Below, piece after piece: positions 37,515-46,189 of a stretch of 64,000 nt of DNA. Each line of letters starts with the position of its first letter. Position 1 is the first letter of the stretch. The position numbers and the translations under genes are program-made. The notes under the pieces are model-generated. The model was not told the origin of the DNA, did no database searches, and saw only the letters and a program-made list of their open reading frames with translations. Source of the DNA: Burkholderiales bacterium (lineage in GTDB: Bacteria; Pseudomonadota; Gammaproteobacteria; Burkholderiales; SG8-41); the NCBI GenBank assembly GCA_022841375.1, contig JALHRQ010000004.1, positions 124,001 to 188,000 on the forward strand, given 5' to 3'.

Positions 37515-38909
37515 ATGAAATTACCGGCAAATGAACCCTCCAGCCTGCCCTGGTTTCGGGAAGAGCTCAGAAACAAAATGGCTGCACTTGAGCAGGAGAT
37601 TGCCGGCCATCGCCATACCCTCGATCTTCTGCGCCAGACCGAATGGGCTTACGGGCGCTTCGTCCCGTCGAAGATGCTCGGATTGCTGGATGTGCAAAGC
37701 ATTCTCGATCTACGACTGGGTGATCAGACTGAAAAACACATGACCGTATTGTTTACAGATATCCGGGGGTTCAGTCAGTTGTCAGAGTCGATGTCGCCCC
37801 AGCAAACGTTTGCCTTCATCAATTCTTTTTTTGGGGAAATGGAGCCTGTCATCAGCCAGCACGGCGGCATTGTCGACAAGTACATTGGAGACGCCATTAT
37901 GGCTATCTTTCCATCAGGCGCAGACGCAGGCTTGCGCTGTGCCATTGCCATGCTGGAGCAGCTCGGCCGTTACAACGCAGGGCGCGTGCGTGCGGGCTAC
38001 GGGCCGATTGATATCGGTATCGGATTGAATGCCGGGTTGGTCATGCTAGGGGTCATTGGCGGTACTCAGCGCATGGAGGGGACGGTCGTCAGCGATGCAG
38101 TGAATCTGACTTCTAGAATAGAGGACACCACGAAAATTTACCGCACCCCGCTTCTGGTCAGCGAGACGTTACTGAGCGATCTCAACGATCCGTCGATCTA
38201 CCGGATCCGCTTTCTCGACCGCATTCGTGTCAAGGGAAAAACCCGGCCGCAGTCGGTTTATGAGGTGTTTGATGGCGATTCCGAGCAGACGGGCGCAGGC
38301 AAGGAACGGACGCGCAGCCGGTTTGAGCAAGCCGTTGCGTATTACCATCTCAAGGACGTACAGAAAGCGATTCCATTGCTGGAGACCTGCGTTCAGGAAG
38401 TGCCGGATGATTACCCGGCACGTCTTTACCTTGATCGATGCCGGGAATTTCTGAAGAGCGGCAGGCATGAGGGCACCGGGGAAATTAGTGCCAACCTCGA
38501 ATGGAGTGATGAACTGGTCCTCGGGGTTCCCGAGATTGATGAAGAGCATCAGCAACTGGTTGCCAACATGAACAGTCTGGGCCATGCAATCAAAAACGGC
38601 GAGCTTACGGCTGTTGGCCAGACCCTGGCGTTTCTGGAGGAATATGCCCGGTTTCATTTCGATAATGAAGAAAACGCGATGCAGGCCGCCGGATACCCCA
38701 TGCTGGACAGTCATATCAAGGAGCATCGCAGTTTTTCAGCCCGGCTGGCTAATTTGAAGCGCGACATTACGAGCGGCCTTCATGATTCGCGCTACCTGGC
38801 CTTTCAGGTACAGTTATTCCTCATCGACTGGCTGGCCAATCATATTGTCAGGACTGACAGACATCTCGCCAACTTTTTGCACTACCGCGCCCATGAGGTT
38901 GCCACCTAG
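37515..38909 (+). CDS. Class III adenylate cyclase fused to bacteriohemerythrin
   Basis: 464 residues. A short coiled coil (~15-45) precedes the class III cyclase domain: FTDIRGF (80-86, Asp82) and the second metal Asp126 in DKYIGDAIMAIF, with Lys122 at the adenine-selecting position, and later AVNLTSRIED, the Asn-Arg pair. Catalysis of cAMP formation is therefore likely. A TPR-like linker (~275-320) leads to a C-terminal hemerythrin domain (WSDELVLGVPEIDEEHQQL, ARFHFDNEENAMQAAGYP, HIKEH, NHIVRTD) with the diiron His/Glu/Asp ligands. O2 binding probably controls cAMP output. It is under the FNR-type promoter with the MshEN gene. Confidence 0.9.
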   Translation: MKLPANEPSSLPWFREELRNKMAALEQEIAGHRHTLDLLRQTEWAYGRFVPSKMLGLLDVQSILDLRLGDQTEKHMTVLFTDIRGFSQLSESMSPQQTFAFINSFFGEMEPVISQHGGIVDKYIGDAIMAIFPSGADAGLRCAIAMLEQLGRYNAGRVRAGYGPIDIGIGLNAGLVMLGVIGGTQRMEGTVVSDAVNLTSRIEDTTKIYRTPLLVSETLLSDLNDPSIYRIRFLDRIRVKGKTRPQSVYEVFDGDSEQTGAGKERTRSRFEQAVAYYHLKDVQKAIPLLETCVQEVPDDYPARLYLDRCREFLKSGRHEGTGEISANLEWSDELVLGVPEIDEEHQQLVANMNSLGHAIKNGELTAVGQTLAFLEEYARFHFDNEENAMQAAGYPMLDSHIKEHRSFSARLANLKRDITSGLHDSRYLAFQVQLFLIDWLANHIVRTDRHLANFLHYRAHEVAT

Positions 38910-39017
38910 AGACTGTTGCCGGATGCATGCGGCGCAGAGTTATTAAAACTTAATAAAAACAATGGCTTGCGTTATTTTTTGCTGAGCTGCAATGTGGTGG
39001 CCGCCGTTGGGCGTGGG

Positions 39018-42000
39018 TTATGTTGGCAGCTGGTAATGCTTTTCACGGAACAGGCGCAAGCAGACGCTGGCGATTTGCGGATCGTAGAGACTGCCCGAAC
39101 CGCGTTCAATTTCAGCCAGGGCCTTGTCGATGCCGAGTGCCACCCGATAAGGCCGATGCGAGCCCATCGATTCGACCACATCGGCGATGGCCACAATACG
39201 GGCCTCCAGAATGATCTGGTCGCCTTTCAGGCCATTGGGATAACCACTGCCATCCAGACGCTCATGATGCTGGAGCGCGATTTGCGCGACAGGCCACGGG
39301 AACTCGATGTCTTTCAGTACATCGTAGCCCGCCTGGGAATGTGACTTGATCAGTTCAAACTCATTTGGCGAGAGCCGGCTGGGCTTGACGAGGATCTCCG
39401 ACGGGATGCATACCTTGCCGACATCATGCAGATAACCACCGACCCTCACGCCTTCCAGGCGCGCGGCGTCCAGCCCGAGCTCCCTGCCGATTGCGACGGC
39501 AATTTCGGCAACCCGCTTTTCGTGGCCTACGGTATAGGCGTCGCGCATTTCACTTAGTGTGGTGGCCAAAGTCACCATCTGCAAGAAGGCGTGCTCCAGC
39601 TGTTTGGCGTAGCGCCTGATCTGGTCTTCGGCGACTTTCCGGTCCGTGATGTCCTGCATCAGTCCGATCAGCGCCGGCTGCTGCTGGTATTTTGCCTTCG
39701 CCAGGCTGACGCCTACTTCAATGGGGTTGCCGTCGCGACGCAGTGCAGTGAATGTAAAGTGGGTGCTGCGTGCTTCATTGTCCAGCAGGTCGCGCAATTG
39801 CTGCTCCGCCATTCTCTGGTCTTTGGCAGCGACAATCGACAGCGGCGACTGGTCCACCAATCCGTCGCCGACCGGGTAACCGAGGATCTGTTCCATGCGG
39901 GGATTGACGTAGACGAAGCGGTCGTCCCTGATGATGAAAGTTCCGGCGATCGACTGTTCGACCATGGTGCGGAAGCGTTGCTCGGAGTCGAGCAGCGTAG
40001 TCTCCGCAGCACGGGCTTTATCGGCTGCGGCAAACTTGTCGAGCGCAAAGCTGATTGTGGAGGCCATTTTTTCGAGCAGGTCGCGGAGCTCTTTGTTGTG
40101 CCAGCCGCCAGCTTGCCTGGAGTAAAACGACAGTGCGCCCACTGTCTGGCCGCCACGGCTGATCGGCAGCGCCGCCGAGGACAGCCAGCCGTACGGCGAT
40201 CCGTGATGCTGCCAGGGGGCGGTGATCGTGGATGTCCGGAAATCATCAAGCCACACGCTGCGGTTTTCACGCGTTGCGGTGCCGGTGGGGCCGCGGCCGG
40301 AGGGGTCTTCGGCATGCACGGTGATGCGAATGCCGTCCAGGTATTCGAGGCCCTGGCCATCCGAGGCCGCCGGCACGATATTGCCCGCTGCGTCGGTGAT
40401 GCCGACCCAGGCCATGTCCACCCCGGCGCGTTTTACCACGAGTTGGCAAACCCTGCGCAACAAGTCTTCAAGGGTCTCGCAATGAATTACCGCGTCGTTA
40501 CATTCGCTCAACCCGGCATAAAGGCTGGTCAGTTGCTGGATATCGAGCAGGCGCTGTTTATCATTGGTCACGTCTTCATAAACGCCCAGCACGCCGAATA
40601 CCCGCCCGCCTTTTTCGCGCAGGGGCATCTTGGAGACGCGCAGCCAGATCGTGCTTCCGTCGGCGGCGGTTTGCGGCTCCTCGTACCTGAGCTTCGGTGT
40701 TCCCGAATCCATGACCTGCTGGTCGTCGGTGCGGTAGAGTTCGGCCCTGTCGCGCCAGGGCAACTGGAAATCGTCCTTGCCGACCATATCCTCCGGACTG
40801 GCGATGCCGGCGTCCCGGGAAAAAAGGCTGTTGCAGCCCAGATAACGCAGTTCAGCATCTTTCCAGAAAATGCGGATGGGCACGTTTTCCACAATCGACT
40901 GGAGCAGTTCCCGGGATGAGATCAGTGCCTGCTCGGCGCACTTGCGCTCGGTGATGTCGGCATGGGTGCCGATCATGCGCAGGGGCTTGCCGCTGGCGTC
41001 ACGGTTGACCACGATGCCGCGGTCGCAAATCCATTTGTAGTTGCCGTCCTTGCACAGGATGCGGTGTTCGCAGTCGTAGTTTGGCAGCTTGCCGTCGAGA
41101 TAAGCCCGTATCATGTCCAAGACGCCCTGGAGGTCATCCGGATGTACGAGCTTCGACCACTCGTCCAGATGGCTGCTGATCTCGTTTTCGGAAAAGCCCA
41201 GCATCTCCTTCCAGCGTTTTGAGAAAAACACCGTGTTGTCGGCGAGATTCCAGTCCCAGACGCCGAGGTCAGAGCCTTCAAGGGCGAATTTCCAGCGGTA
41301 TTCGCTTTCGTTGAGCTGATGATCTTTTTCCCGCAGGTTGGCCGTCAGTCTTTCGGCGATGCGTTTGGCGTTGAGGTTGGTAAGGGCCAGCGAATTCAGC
41401 AGCCAGAACAACAGGCCGCTGATGACGAAGCCGCCCGCCAGAGTCAGCCATGCCTGTAGGTAGCCGAGTTCGGACTTAATGGGCGTGTGGTCCAGGGCCA
41501 TCAGCCATTGATGGCCGTTGAAATCGATGATGCGGTGCTGATGAAAAGGGTGATCCACATGGCGCGAGAGTTTGGAGCTGGTGCTGTACAGCAGGGCCTC
41601 GGGTTTGAAATCGGTGCCATCGTAGATCGTCAGTTGCAGATTCGTGCCCAGCTGGTTTTTCCATTCCTGCAGCGCGTTGATCATCAGATCGTTTATGCGG
41701 AATGGACTGTAAGTCCAGCCGATCAGCGCCCGCTGCCGCTGCTTGACCGTATCCGTTGCCAGGCCTTGGCGGTAGACCGGCGCATACATCAATGCGCCTG
41801 CCTGTGTTGTCCCTTCGGTTTCCTGAACCAGTTTGACCTTGCCCGACAGCGCTGTGTTGCCGGTATCACGTGCCTGGATCATCGCTGCACGGCGCACCGG
41901 CTCCGAAAACATGTCGTAGCCGAACGCGAGCAGATTGTGGTCGCTGAAAGGTTCAAGGTAAATGGCGGATGAGTAGACGTCGCGGTCGCCGGCAGGGGTG

Positions 42001-42371
42001 ACCATGTAGGCCGGAAATCCTTCGGCACGGATGCGCGCGATGTGGGTATCGAGTTCCTGTTTCGGAATGAGCTGTGAAAAACCGATGCCCTGGACGCCGG
42101 GCACGATGTCATCCGGGCGCAGGGTATCGATGTAGGCTTTCCATTCGGCACGGCTGACGCCGGCCGATGCTGCGAAAAGTCCGGCGCCGCCACGCAGGAT
42201 CAGTTCATGGGATGCCAGGCGTTCGCGGGTTTTCAGCTGGATCTGATCGGCGGCATGGGCGAGTTTGTCGCCTTCTTCGGACATGAGGACCATGCGGACG
42301 AAATTGGCGGCTGCCAGGCTGAGGATCAGTCCGGCGACGAGCAGGATCCAAGCGACAGCTATTTTTCCCAA
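39018..42371 (-). CDS. CHASE-PAS-GAF-PAS-HD-GYP c-di-GMP phosphodiesterase
   Basis: 1117 residues. Two membrane helices (~1-30 and ~305-330) flank a periplasmic CHASE domain (GVQGIGFSQLIPKQELDTH, FGYDMFSEPVRRAAM). Inside are PAS-PAC (~350-475), PAS (~485-610), GAF (~625-790), PAS (~805-930) and an HD-GYP hydrolase with LHDVGK and HHERLDGSGYPNGL, complete for c-di-GMP breakdown to GMP/pGpG. An FNR-type box with -10 element lies just upstream. It is a transmembrane sensor with likely oxygen-controlled transcription, convergent with the cyclase-hemerythrin gene. Confidence 0.92.
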   Translation of the reverse strand: MGKIAVAWILLVAGLILSLAAANFVRMVLMSEEGDKLAHAADQIQLKTRERLASHELILRGGAGLFAASAGVSRAEWKAYIDTLRPDDIVPGVQGIGFSQLIPKQELDTHIARIRAEGFPAYMVTPAGDRDVYSSAIYLEPFSDHNLLAFGYDMFSEPVRRAAMIQARDTGNTALSGKVKLVQETEGTTQAGALMYAPVYRQGLATDTVKQRQRALIGWTYSPFRINDLMINALQEWKNQLGTNLQLTIYDGTDFKPEALLYSTSSKLSRHVDHPFHQHRIIDFNGHQWLMALDHTPIKSELGYLQAWLTLAGGFVISGLLFWLLNSLALTNLNAKRIAERLTANLREKDHQLNESEYRWKFALEGSDLGVWDWNLADNTVFFSKRWKEMLGFSENEISSHLDEWSKLVHPDDLQGVLDMIRAYLDGKLPNYDCEHRILCKDGNYKWICDRGIVVNRDASGKPLRMIGTHADITERKCAEQALISSRELLQSIVENVPIRIFWKDAELRYLGCNSLFSRDAGIASPEDMVGKDDFQLPWRDRAELYRTDDQQVMDSGTPKLRYEEPQTAADGSTIWLRVSKMPLREKGGRVFGVLGVYEDVTNDKQRLLDIQQLTSLYAGLSECNDAVIHCETLEDLLRRVCQLVVKRAGVDMAWVGITDAAGNIVPAASDGQGLEYLDGIRITVHAEDPSGRGPTGTATRENRSVWLDDFRTSTITAPWQHHGSPYGWLSSAALPISRGGQTVGALSFYSRQAGGWHNKELRDLLEKMASTISFALDKFAAADKARAAETTLLDSEQRFRTMVEQSIAGTFIIRDDRFVYVNPRMEQILGYPVGDGLVDQSPLSIVAAKDQRMAEQQLRDLLDNEARSTHFTFTALRRDGNPIEVGVSLAKAKYQQQPALIGLMQDITDRKVAEDQIRRYAKQLEHAFLQMVTLATTLSEMRDAYTVGHEKRVAEIAVAIGRELGLDAARLEGVRVGGYLHDVGKVCIPSEILVKPSRLSPNEFELIKSHSQAGYDVLKDIEFPWPVAQIALQHHERLDGSGYPNGLKGDQIILEARIVAIADVVESMGSHRPYRVALGIDKALAEIERGSGSLYDPQIASVCLRLFREKHYQLPT

Positions 42372-42700
42372 CGTATCTACCCCGATGTTAGAAAAGCAAT
42401 AATACTAGACACTAGTGGCCGGGATGTGATGCAGATCAAAGCATTGCTAATGTTGAAGCGTGGACTGCGTACCCTCATGCAGAGCGACTGCTGGAGAGGT
42501 CAGGGGGTCGTTGCCGACGGGCTGTTGCGGCCGTTCGGTGATTACCGTTCGTCCAGTCCCGCATGTGTTGCGCGCCCACGCTGAACGGGTGGGCGCCAGA
42601 ATACGACTGGCATCTGTCAAGACTGAGTTGCCAATATTTCGGGATGACGCGGTGGCCCGAGAATTCGGGCGCGATTTATTACAAGTCCGTGCGGTCGCGA
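42372..42700. other. Intergenic region upstream of the HD-GYP gene
   Basis: No supported gene. Its proximal part holds the FNR-type promoter at 42399-42439. The rest, up to the PPK2 stop, has no recognised element; a short plus-strand ORF here has no family support. Confidence 0.5.
42399..42439 (-). promoter_or_regulatory. FNR-type box and -10 upstream of the HD-GYP gene
   Basis: GTGAT-GCAG-ATCAA at 42426-42439 is one mismatch from TTGAT-N4-ATCAA. Read toward the gene (minus strand), TATTAT at 42399-42404 is a 5/6 match to a -10, within one base of class II spacing. The predicted start is near 42390, giving a leader of about 20 nt before ATG 42371. Confidence 0.65.
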
Positions 42701-43558
42701 TTAATGCCGCTTGCGGGCTTTTTTCTGCGTGTCGAGTTGCGCACGGTAGGTGGCAAGTCCTGCGCGTCCGGCCTTGCCCATCTCTTCCAGTTTTTTATCC
42801 CAGTTCTTGCGGTGGTCGCGTAGTGCGCCGACGATTGATTCGGCGACGACCAGGTTGCGATACCACTTTGAATTCGCCGGCACGATAGTCCATGGGGCAT
42901 GTGCTGCTGCTGTTTTGGAGATCGCGTCTTCGTAAGCGGCGGTGTATTGGTCCCAGTAGTCGCGCTCTCTCCAGTCGTTCGGATTGAGTTTCCACGCCGT
43001 CTCAGCCTCTTTTTCGCGTTCGAGCAGGCGTTCTTCCTGCTCGTCCTTGCTGATATGCAGAAAATATTTGAGTACGATAGTGCCGTGTTCGGCCAGCAGC
43101 TCCTCAAAATCCCGGATATGGCCGTAACGCTGCTGCCAGAGTTCTTTCGGCGCGAGGTTGTGCACGCGCACCACCAGCACATCCTCGTAATGCGAGCGGT
43201 TGAAAATGGCAAACTCGCCACGGCGCGGCGCATTTTTGTGGATCCGCCACAGGAAATCATGCTCGCGTTCCTCGGTGGTCGGTACGCCGAAGGAGGTGAC
43301 GCTGACGCCCCGCGGATTGAGGCAGCCGACGACATGTTTGATGGTGCCGTCTTTGCCTGCGCTGTCACGCCCCTGCAGCACCACCAGCACGCTGTGCACC
43401 TTGGCGCCCCATAGCGCATCCTGCAGATCGAACAGTTCCTTGCCCAATATGGCGAAACGTTTCTCCGCCTTGGCTTTGGTCATGCCCTTCGGAGGCTCAG
43501 CGGAGATGTCGTTGAGATGGACTTTGCTGTTGGGGGTGTCGATCAGGGTTTTGGCCAT
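42701..43558 (-). CDS. Polyphosphate kinase 2 family protein (class III-like)
   Basis: A 285-residue PPK2 protein: Walker A GRDSAGKDGTIKH, Walker B/lid FNRSHYEDVLVVRVH and C-terminal DPNDWRERDYWDQY-type block. The FNRSHYEDVLV form is typical of class III PPK2 enzymes, which use polyphosphate to phosphorylate AMP and ADP. Assignment of donor/acceptor is by family only. It is separated from the Bug gene upstream by a terminator, so it is transcribed from its own promoter. Confidence 0.9.
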   Translation of the reverse strand: MAKTLIDTPNSKVHLNDISAEPPKGMTKAKAEKRFAILGKELFDLQDALWGAKVHSVLVVLQGRDSAGKDGTIKHVVGCLNPRGVSVTSFGVPTTEEREHDFLWRIHKNAPRRGEFAIFNRSHYEDVLVVRVHNLAPKELWQQRYGHIRDFEELLAEHGTIVLKYFLHISKDEQEERLLEREKEAETAWKLNPNDWRERDYWDQYTAAYEDAISKTAAAHAPWTIVPANSKWYRNLVVAESIVGALRDHRKNWDKKLEEMGKAGRAGLATYRAQLDTQKKARKRH

Positions 43559-43628
43559 GTTTTTCTCGATATTTCACGGGAATGCAATCCTTTGCCCACC
43601 TTACGCTTGCTGGCAGCATGAGTCGAAC

Positions 43629-43652
43629 AAAAAAGGGCCATCGGCCCTTTTT
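43629..43652 (-). terminator. Intrinsic terminator after the Bug gene at 43671
   Basis: On the minus strand the hairpin GGGCC-GAT-GGCCC is followed by TTTTTTG. An AAAAA/TTTTT flank on both sides makes it potentially bidirectional. It separates the 43.7-46 kb operon from ppk2. Confidence 0.85.
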
Positions 43653-43670
43653 GTCGGCATTTCACTATTC

Positions 43671-44660
43671 TTATTCCAGCTTGATCCCCGCTGACTTGAT
43701 CACCTTCGCCGACAGCGCCAGGTCATCCTTGATGAACTTGCCGAACTCTTCCGGCGACTGGGTGCGGATGTCGAAGCCGATGGATTCCAGTCGGCCTTTC
43801 AGGTCGGGTGAATTTAGCGCGGCGATGATGTCCTTGTTCAGTGTGTTGATAATTGGACGCGGGGTGCCGGCGCGCCCGACAACACTGAACCAGGTGCCGG
43901 ATTCGTAACCCTTGACGCCAGCCTCGCCGGTGGATGGGATGTCCGGGAAGTTGGGATGGCGTTTTTCCGCGGCGAAGGCGAGGACCTTGAGTTTGCCGGC
44001 CTTGGAGAACGGCAGCACGGTGGCGATGCCGGTGATGACGAAGCTGACCTGGCCGCCGACCACTGCTGCGGCTGCGGGGCCTGAGCCCTTGAACGGCACA
44101 TGCAGCAGTTTGACGCCGGAGAGGTATTCAAGCAGCGCGCCGCCGAGGTGGTTGGTTGAGGCGGTGCCCGGCGTGCTGTAGCTGATGCTGCCTGGTTTGG
44201 CCCGGGCCAGCGCGAGCAGTTCCGGGAAGCTGTTGGCCGGCACCGATGGATGCGTGGCGATGACAAAGGGCACGTACACCGTCTGGGTGATCGGCGCAAA
44301 GTCGCGCAGCGTGTTGTAAGGCAGCTTGTCGACGACATTGGGATTGATCGACAGCGTGGTCGCGGTGGCGAGCAGCATCGTATAACCGTCGGGTGCGGCC
44401 TTGGCCATCAGTTCGGCGCCAATGATGGTGCTGGCGCCGCCGCGGTTGTCGGTGACGACCTGGTGTCCGTATTTCTCGGAGAGTTTGCCGGCAATGCCGC
44501 GGGCGACGATGTCGGTGGTGCCGCCGGGCGGGTAGGGCACGATGAACCGCACGGGCCGATTCGGGTAGCTGTCGGCGGCAATGACCGGCGCGGTGGTCAG
44601 TGCAAGCAGCGCGGCCACAGCCGCCAACAGGGCGGTAAAGCGCAGGGGGTTCAGCATCAT
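43671..44660 (-). CDS. Bug-family (TTT) periplasmic substrate-binding protein
   Basis: A 329-residue Bug protein starting at 44660 (MMLNPLRFTALL) after GGAG; the signal peptide ends at PVIAADSYP. The ligand loops are VPYPPGGTTDIVAR and DNRGGASTIIGAE, and the second lobe has LLHVPFKGSGPAAAAVVGGQV. It follows the ModA-like gene by 10 nt, so the GST, ModA-like and Bug genes form an operon ended by the terminator at 43629. A longer in-frame N-terminus overlaps the ModA-like gene and is rejected. Confidence 0.9.
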   Translation of the reverse strand: MMLNPLRFTALLAAVAALLALTTAPVIAADSYPNRPVRFIVPYPPGGTTDIVARGIAGKLSEKYGHQVVTDNRGGASTIIGAELMAKAAPDGYTMLLATATTLSINPNVVDKLPYNTLRDFAPITQTVYVPFVIATHPSVPANSFPELLALARAKPGSISYSTPGTASTNHLGGALLEYLSGVKLLHVPFKGSGPAAAAVVGGQVSFVITGIATVLPFSKAGKLKVLAFAAEKRHPNFPDIPSTGEAGVKGYESGTWFSVVGRAGTPRPIINTLNKDIIAALNSPDLKGRLESIGFDIRTQSPEEFGKFIKDDLALSAKVIKSAGIKLE

Positions 44661-44670
44661 TGCGGGCTCC

Positions 44671-45372
44671 TCACGGCTTTTGATTTTGGGTGACGTGTTC
44701 CAGACCTTTTTCGCGGAACAAAGGCGTGTGCGCCGGGCTGGCGAAAAAGTCGGCCATGGCCTGCGCTGCAGCGGCCTGTGTAGTGCTGCTGAACAGCGCG
44801 ATCGCTGTCTCGAAAGACTTTTGCACGGCTTCAGGCACCGGGCCGACGCAATCCAGTCCCGGCACGGCCAACAGTTCCGGGATCTGCTGCAGCGCGATGT
44901 CGGCTTCGCCGTCGACCACAACCTTGCCGATATAGCCGCCGGGGCGGGTCACGGTTTTGGCTTTCATCTCGGCGGTGATGCCGAGTTTTTCGATCAGTGT
45001 CGGGATGTACATGCCGCTGGCGCCGTGCACCGTATGGGCGATGGCGCTTGCGGCGAGCAGGGTCTTGCGGAAGGCGTCGACCGAGCTGATGTCCGGGTGC
45101 GGCGTGCCGCTGCGCACGCCGACGCCGACGACGGCCCGGGCAAATCCACGCCGGGTGGCGCCGTTGATAAAGCCGGCTTCGGCGAGTTCTTTGACAGCAC
45201 CGTTACCGAGCACGAGGACGTCGCCGCTTTCGCCGCCGCGGATGCGCGCGACCATGGCCTTGGCGGAGTCGGCGCTGATGGCGACGGTGTTGCCGCTGCT
45301 TTGTTCATAGGCAGGGATCAGCGCGTTGAGCACCGGCAGCGTGCTGTTGGAGGTCAGGATCCTGATTTGCAT
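44671..45372 (-). CDS. ModA-like extracellular solute-binding domain protein without signal peptide
   Basis: A 233-residue protein with the type II periplasmic-binding fold of ModA (MQIRILTSNSTLPVLNALIPAYEQSSG, then GDVLVLGNGAVKELAEAGF, ADIALQQIPELLAVPGLDCVGPVP). The N-terminus enters the fold directly and has no signal peptide, so it is predicted cytoplasmic. Cytoplasmic ModA-like proteins are common in betaproteobacterial catabolic operons; their role is unknown. It lies between GST and Bug genes with 8-10 nt gaps. Confidence 0.8.
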   Translation of the reverse strand: MQIRILTSNSTLPVLNALIPAYEQSSGNTVAISADSAKAMVARIRGGESGDVLVLGNGAVKELAEAGFINGATRRGFARAVVGVGVRSGTPHPDISSVDAFRKTLLAASAIAHTVHGASGMYIPTLIEKLGITAEMKAKTVTRPGGYIGKVVVDGEADIALQQIPELLAVPGLDCVGPVPEAVQKSFETAIALFSSTTQAAAAQAMADFFASPAHTPLFREKGLEHVTQNQKP

Positions 45373-45380
45373 GGCGGCTT

Positions 45381-46037
45381 TCAGTTCAATGGTTGGGCAG
45401 TGCGGGCGAATTCAGCTTCGACTGCTTTTTCGTGGGCCAGCACTTTCTGCAGGCTGGGGCGTTGCTGCAGGCGCTCGACAAAGGCCATGCAGTGGGGGAA
45501 GGGCGACAGGTCGAGTTTGAAGGTGATCGCGCGGCGGAAACACCAGAAAAAATAGGCGTCGGGCGCGGTGAAGTGGTCAAAAAAGAATTCGCGGCCGGCG
45601 AGCAGGCCTTCGGCGATTCTGAAATCCTCAAACAGCATCTTGTTGCCGACGCGTTTGACGGCTTCGGCCGTGCCCGGCATGTCGCAGTAGTTTTCCGGAC
45701 GCGCGTTCGGCGTCAGGTGCGGATGGATGGTTGAAGCAAACCACGCCATCAGCGAGATCGCCTTGATCTCCTGCTTCGGGTCCTGCGGCAGTAACTTTGT
45801 CTGCGGAAAAGTGCGGTTGATGAAAATCTGGATGGCAACATTTTCGGTCAGCGGTTCGCTGTCAATGACCAGTACCGGAACCTTGTGTTTGGGGTTGAGT
45901 TTGAGATATTCCGGAGTTTTCAGTGCGCCGGAGCGCGAATTCATGTCGTGCACCGTGAAGTCCGCACCGGCTTCGGTCAGCGTGACATAGGGCACCAGCG
46001 CGCAGGTCTTGGGTGCGTAATAGAGTTCGAGTTTCAC
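45381..46037 (-). CDS. Glutathione S-transferase family protein
   Basis: A 218-residue GST: MKLELYYAPKTCALVPYVTLTEAGADF (beta-class type start with Cys12), NPKHKVPVLVIDSEPLTENVAIQIFI at the GSH site, and a helical C-terminal domain. The first gene of a GST/ModA-like/Bug operon. Beta-class GSTs use Cys at this position. The substrate is not known. Confidence 0.87.
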   Translation of the reverse strand: MKLELYYAPKTCALVPYVTLTEAGADFTVHDMNSRSGALKTPEYLKLNPKHKVPVLVIDSEPLTENVAIQIFINRTFPQTKLLPQDPKQEIKAISLMAWFASTIHPHLTPNARPENYCDMPGTAEAVKRVGNKMLFEDFRIAEGLLAGREFFFDHFTAPDAYFFWCFRRAITFKLDLSPFPHCMAFVERLQQRPSLQKVLAHEKAVEAEFARTAQPLN

Positions 46038-46070
46038 TAAGGACTCTCCAATCCGTTACTTGAAGTTGTG

Positions 46071-46169
46071 GCCCGGATGAAGGCCGCAAGCCGCAATCCA
46101 GGGGATGTGCATTCCCTGAACTGCGCTTTCCCCCGAGAGGACTTCCTTCGGGGCGCGCTTCATCCGGGC
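46071..46169. repeat. Palindromic element with 12-bp terminal inverted repeats
   Basis: GCCCGGATGAAG (46071-46082) and CTTCATCCGGGC (46158-46169) flank ~75 bp. The interior contains the reverse complement of the sequence at 12875-12906. It lies between the GST and thiolase-like genes. It looks like a small non-autonomous MITE or REP-type element. Confidence 0.78.
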
Positions 46170-46189
46170 TACGGGTTACAACGTGCTCA

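Noticed and set aside
39591-40919. 442-codon ORF opposite the HD-GYP gene
   Set aside because: Shadow ORF; sense strand has clear PAS/GAF/HD-GYP domains.
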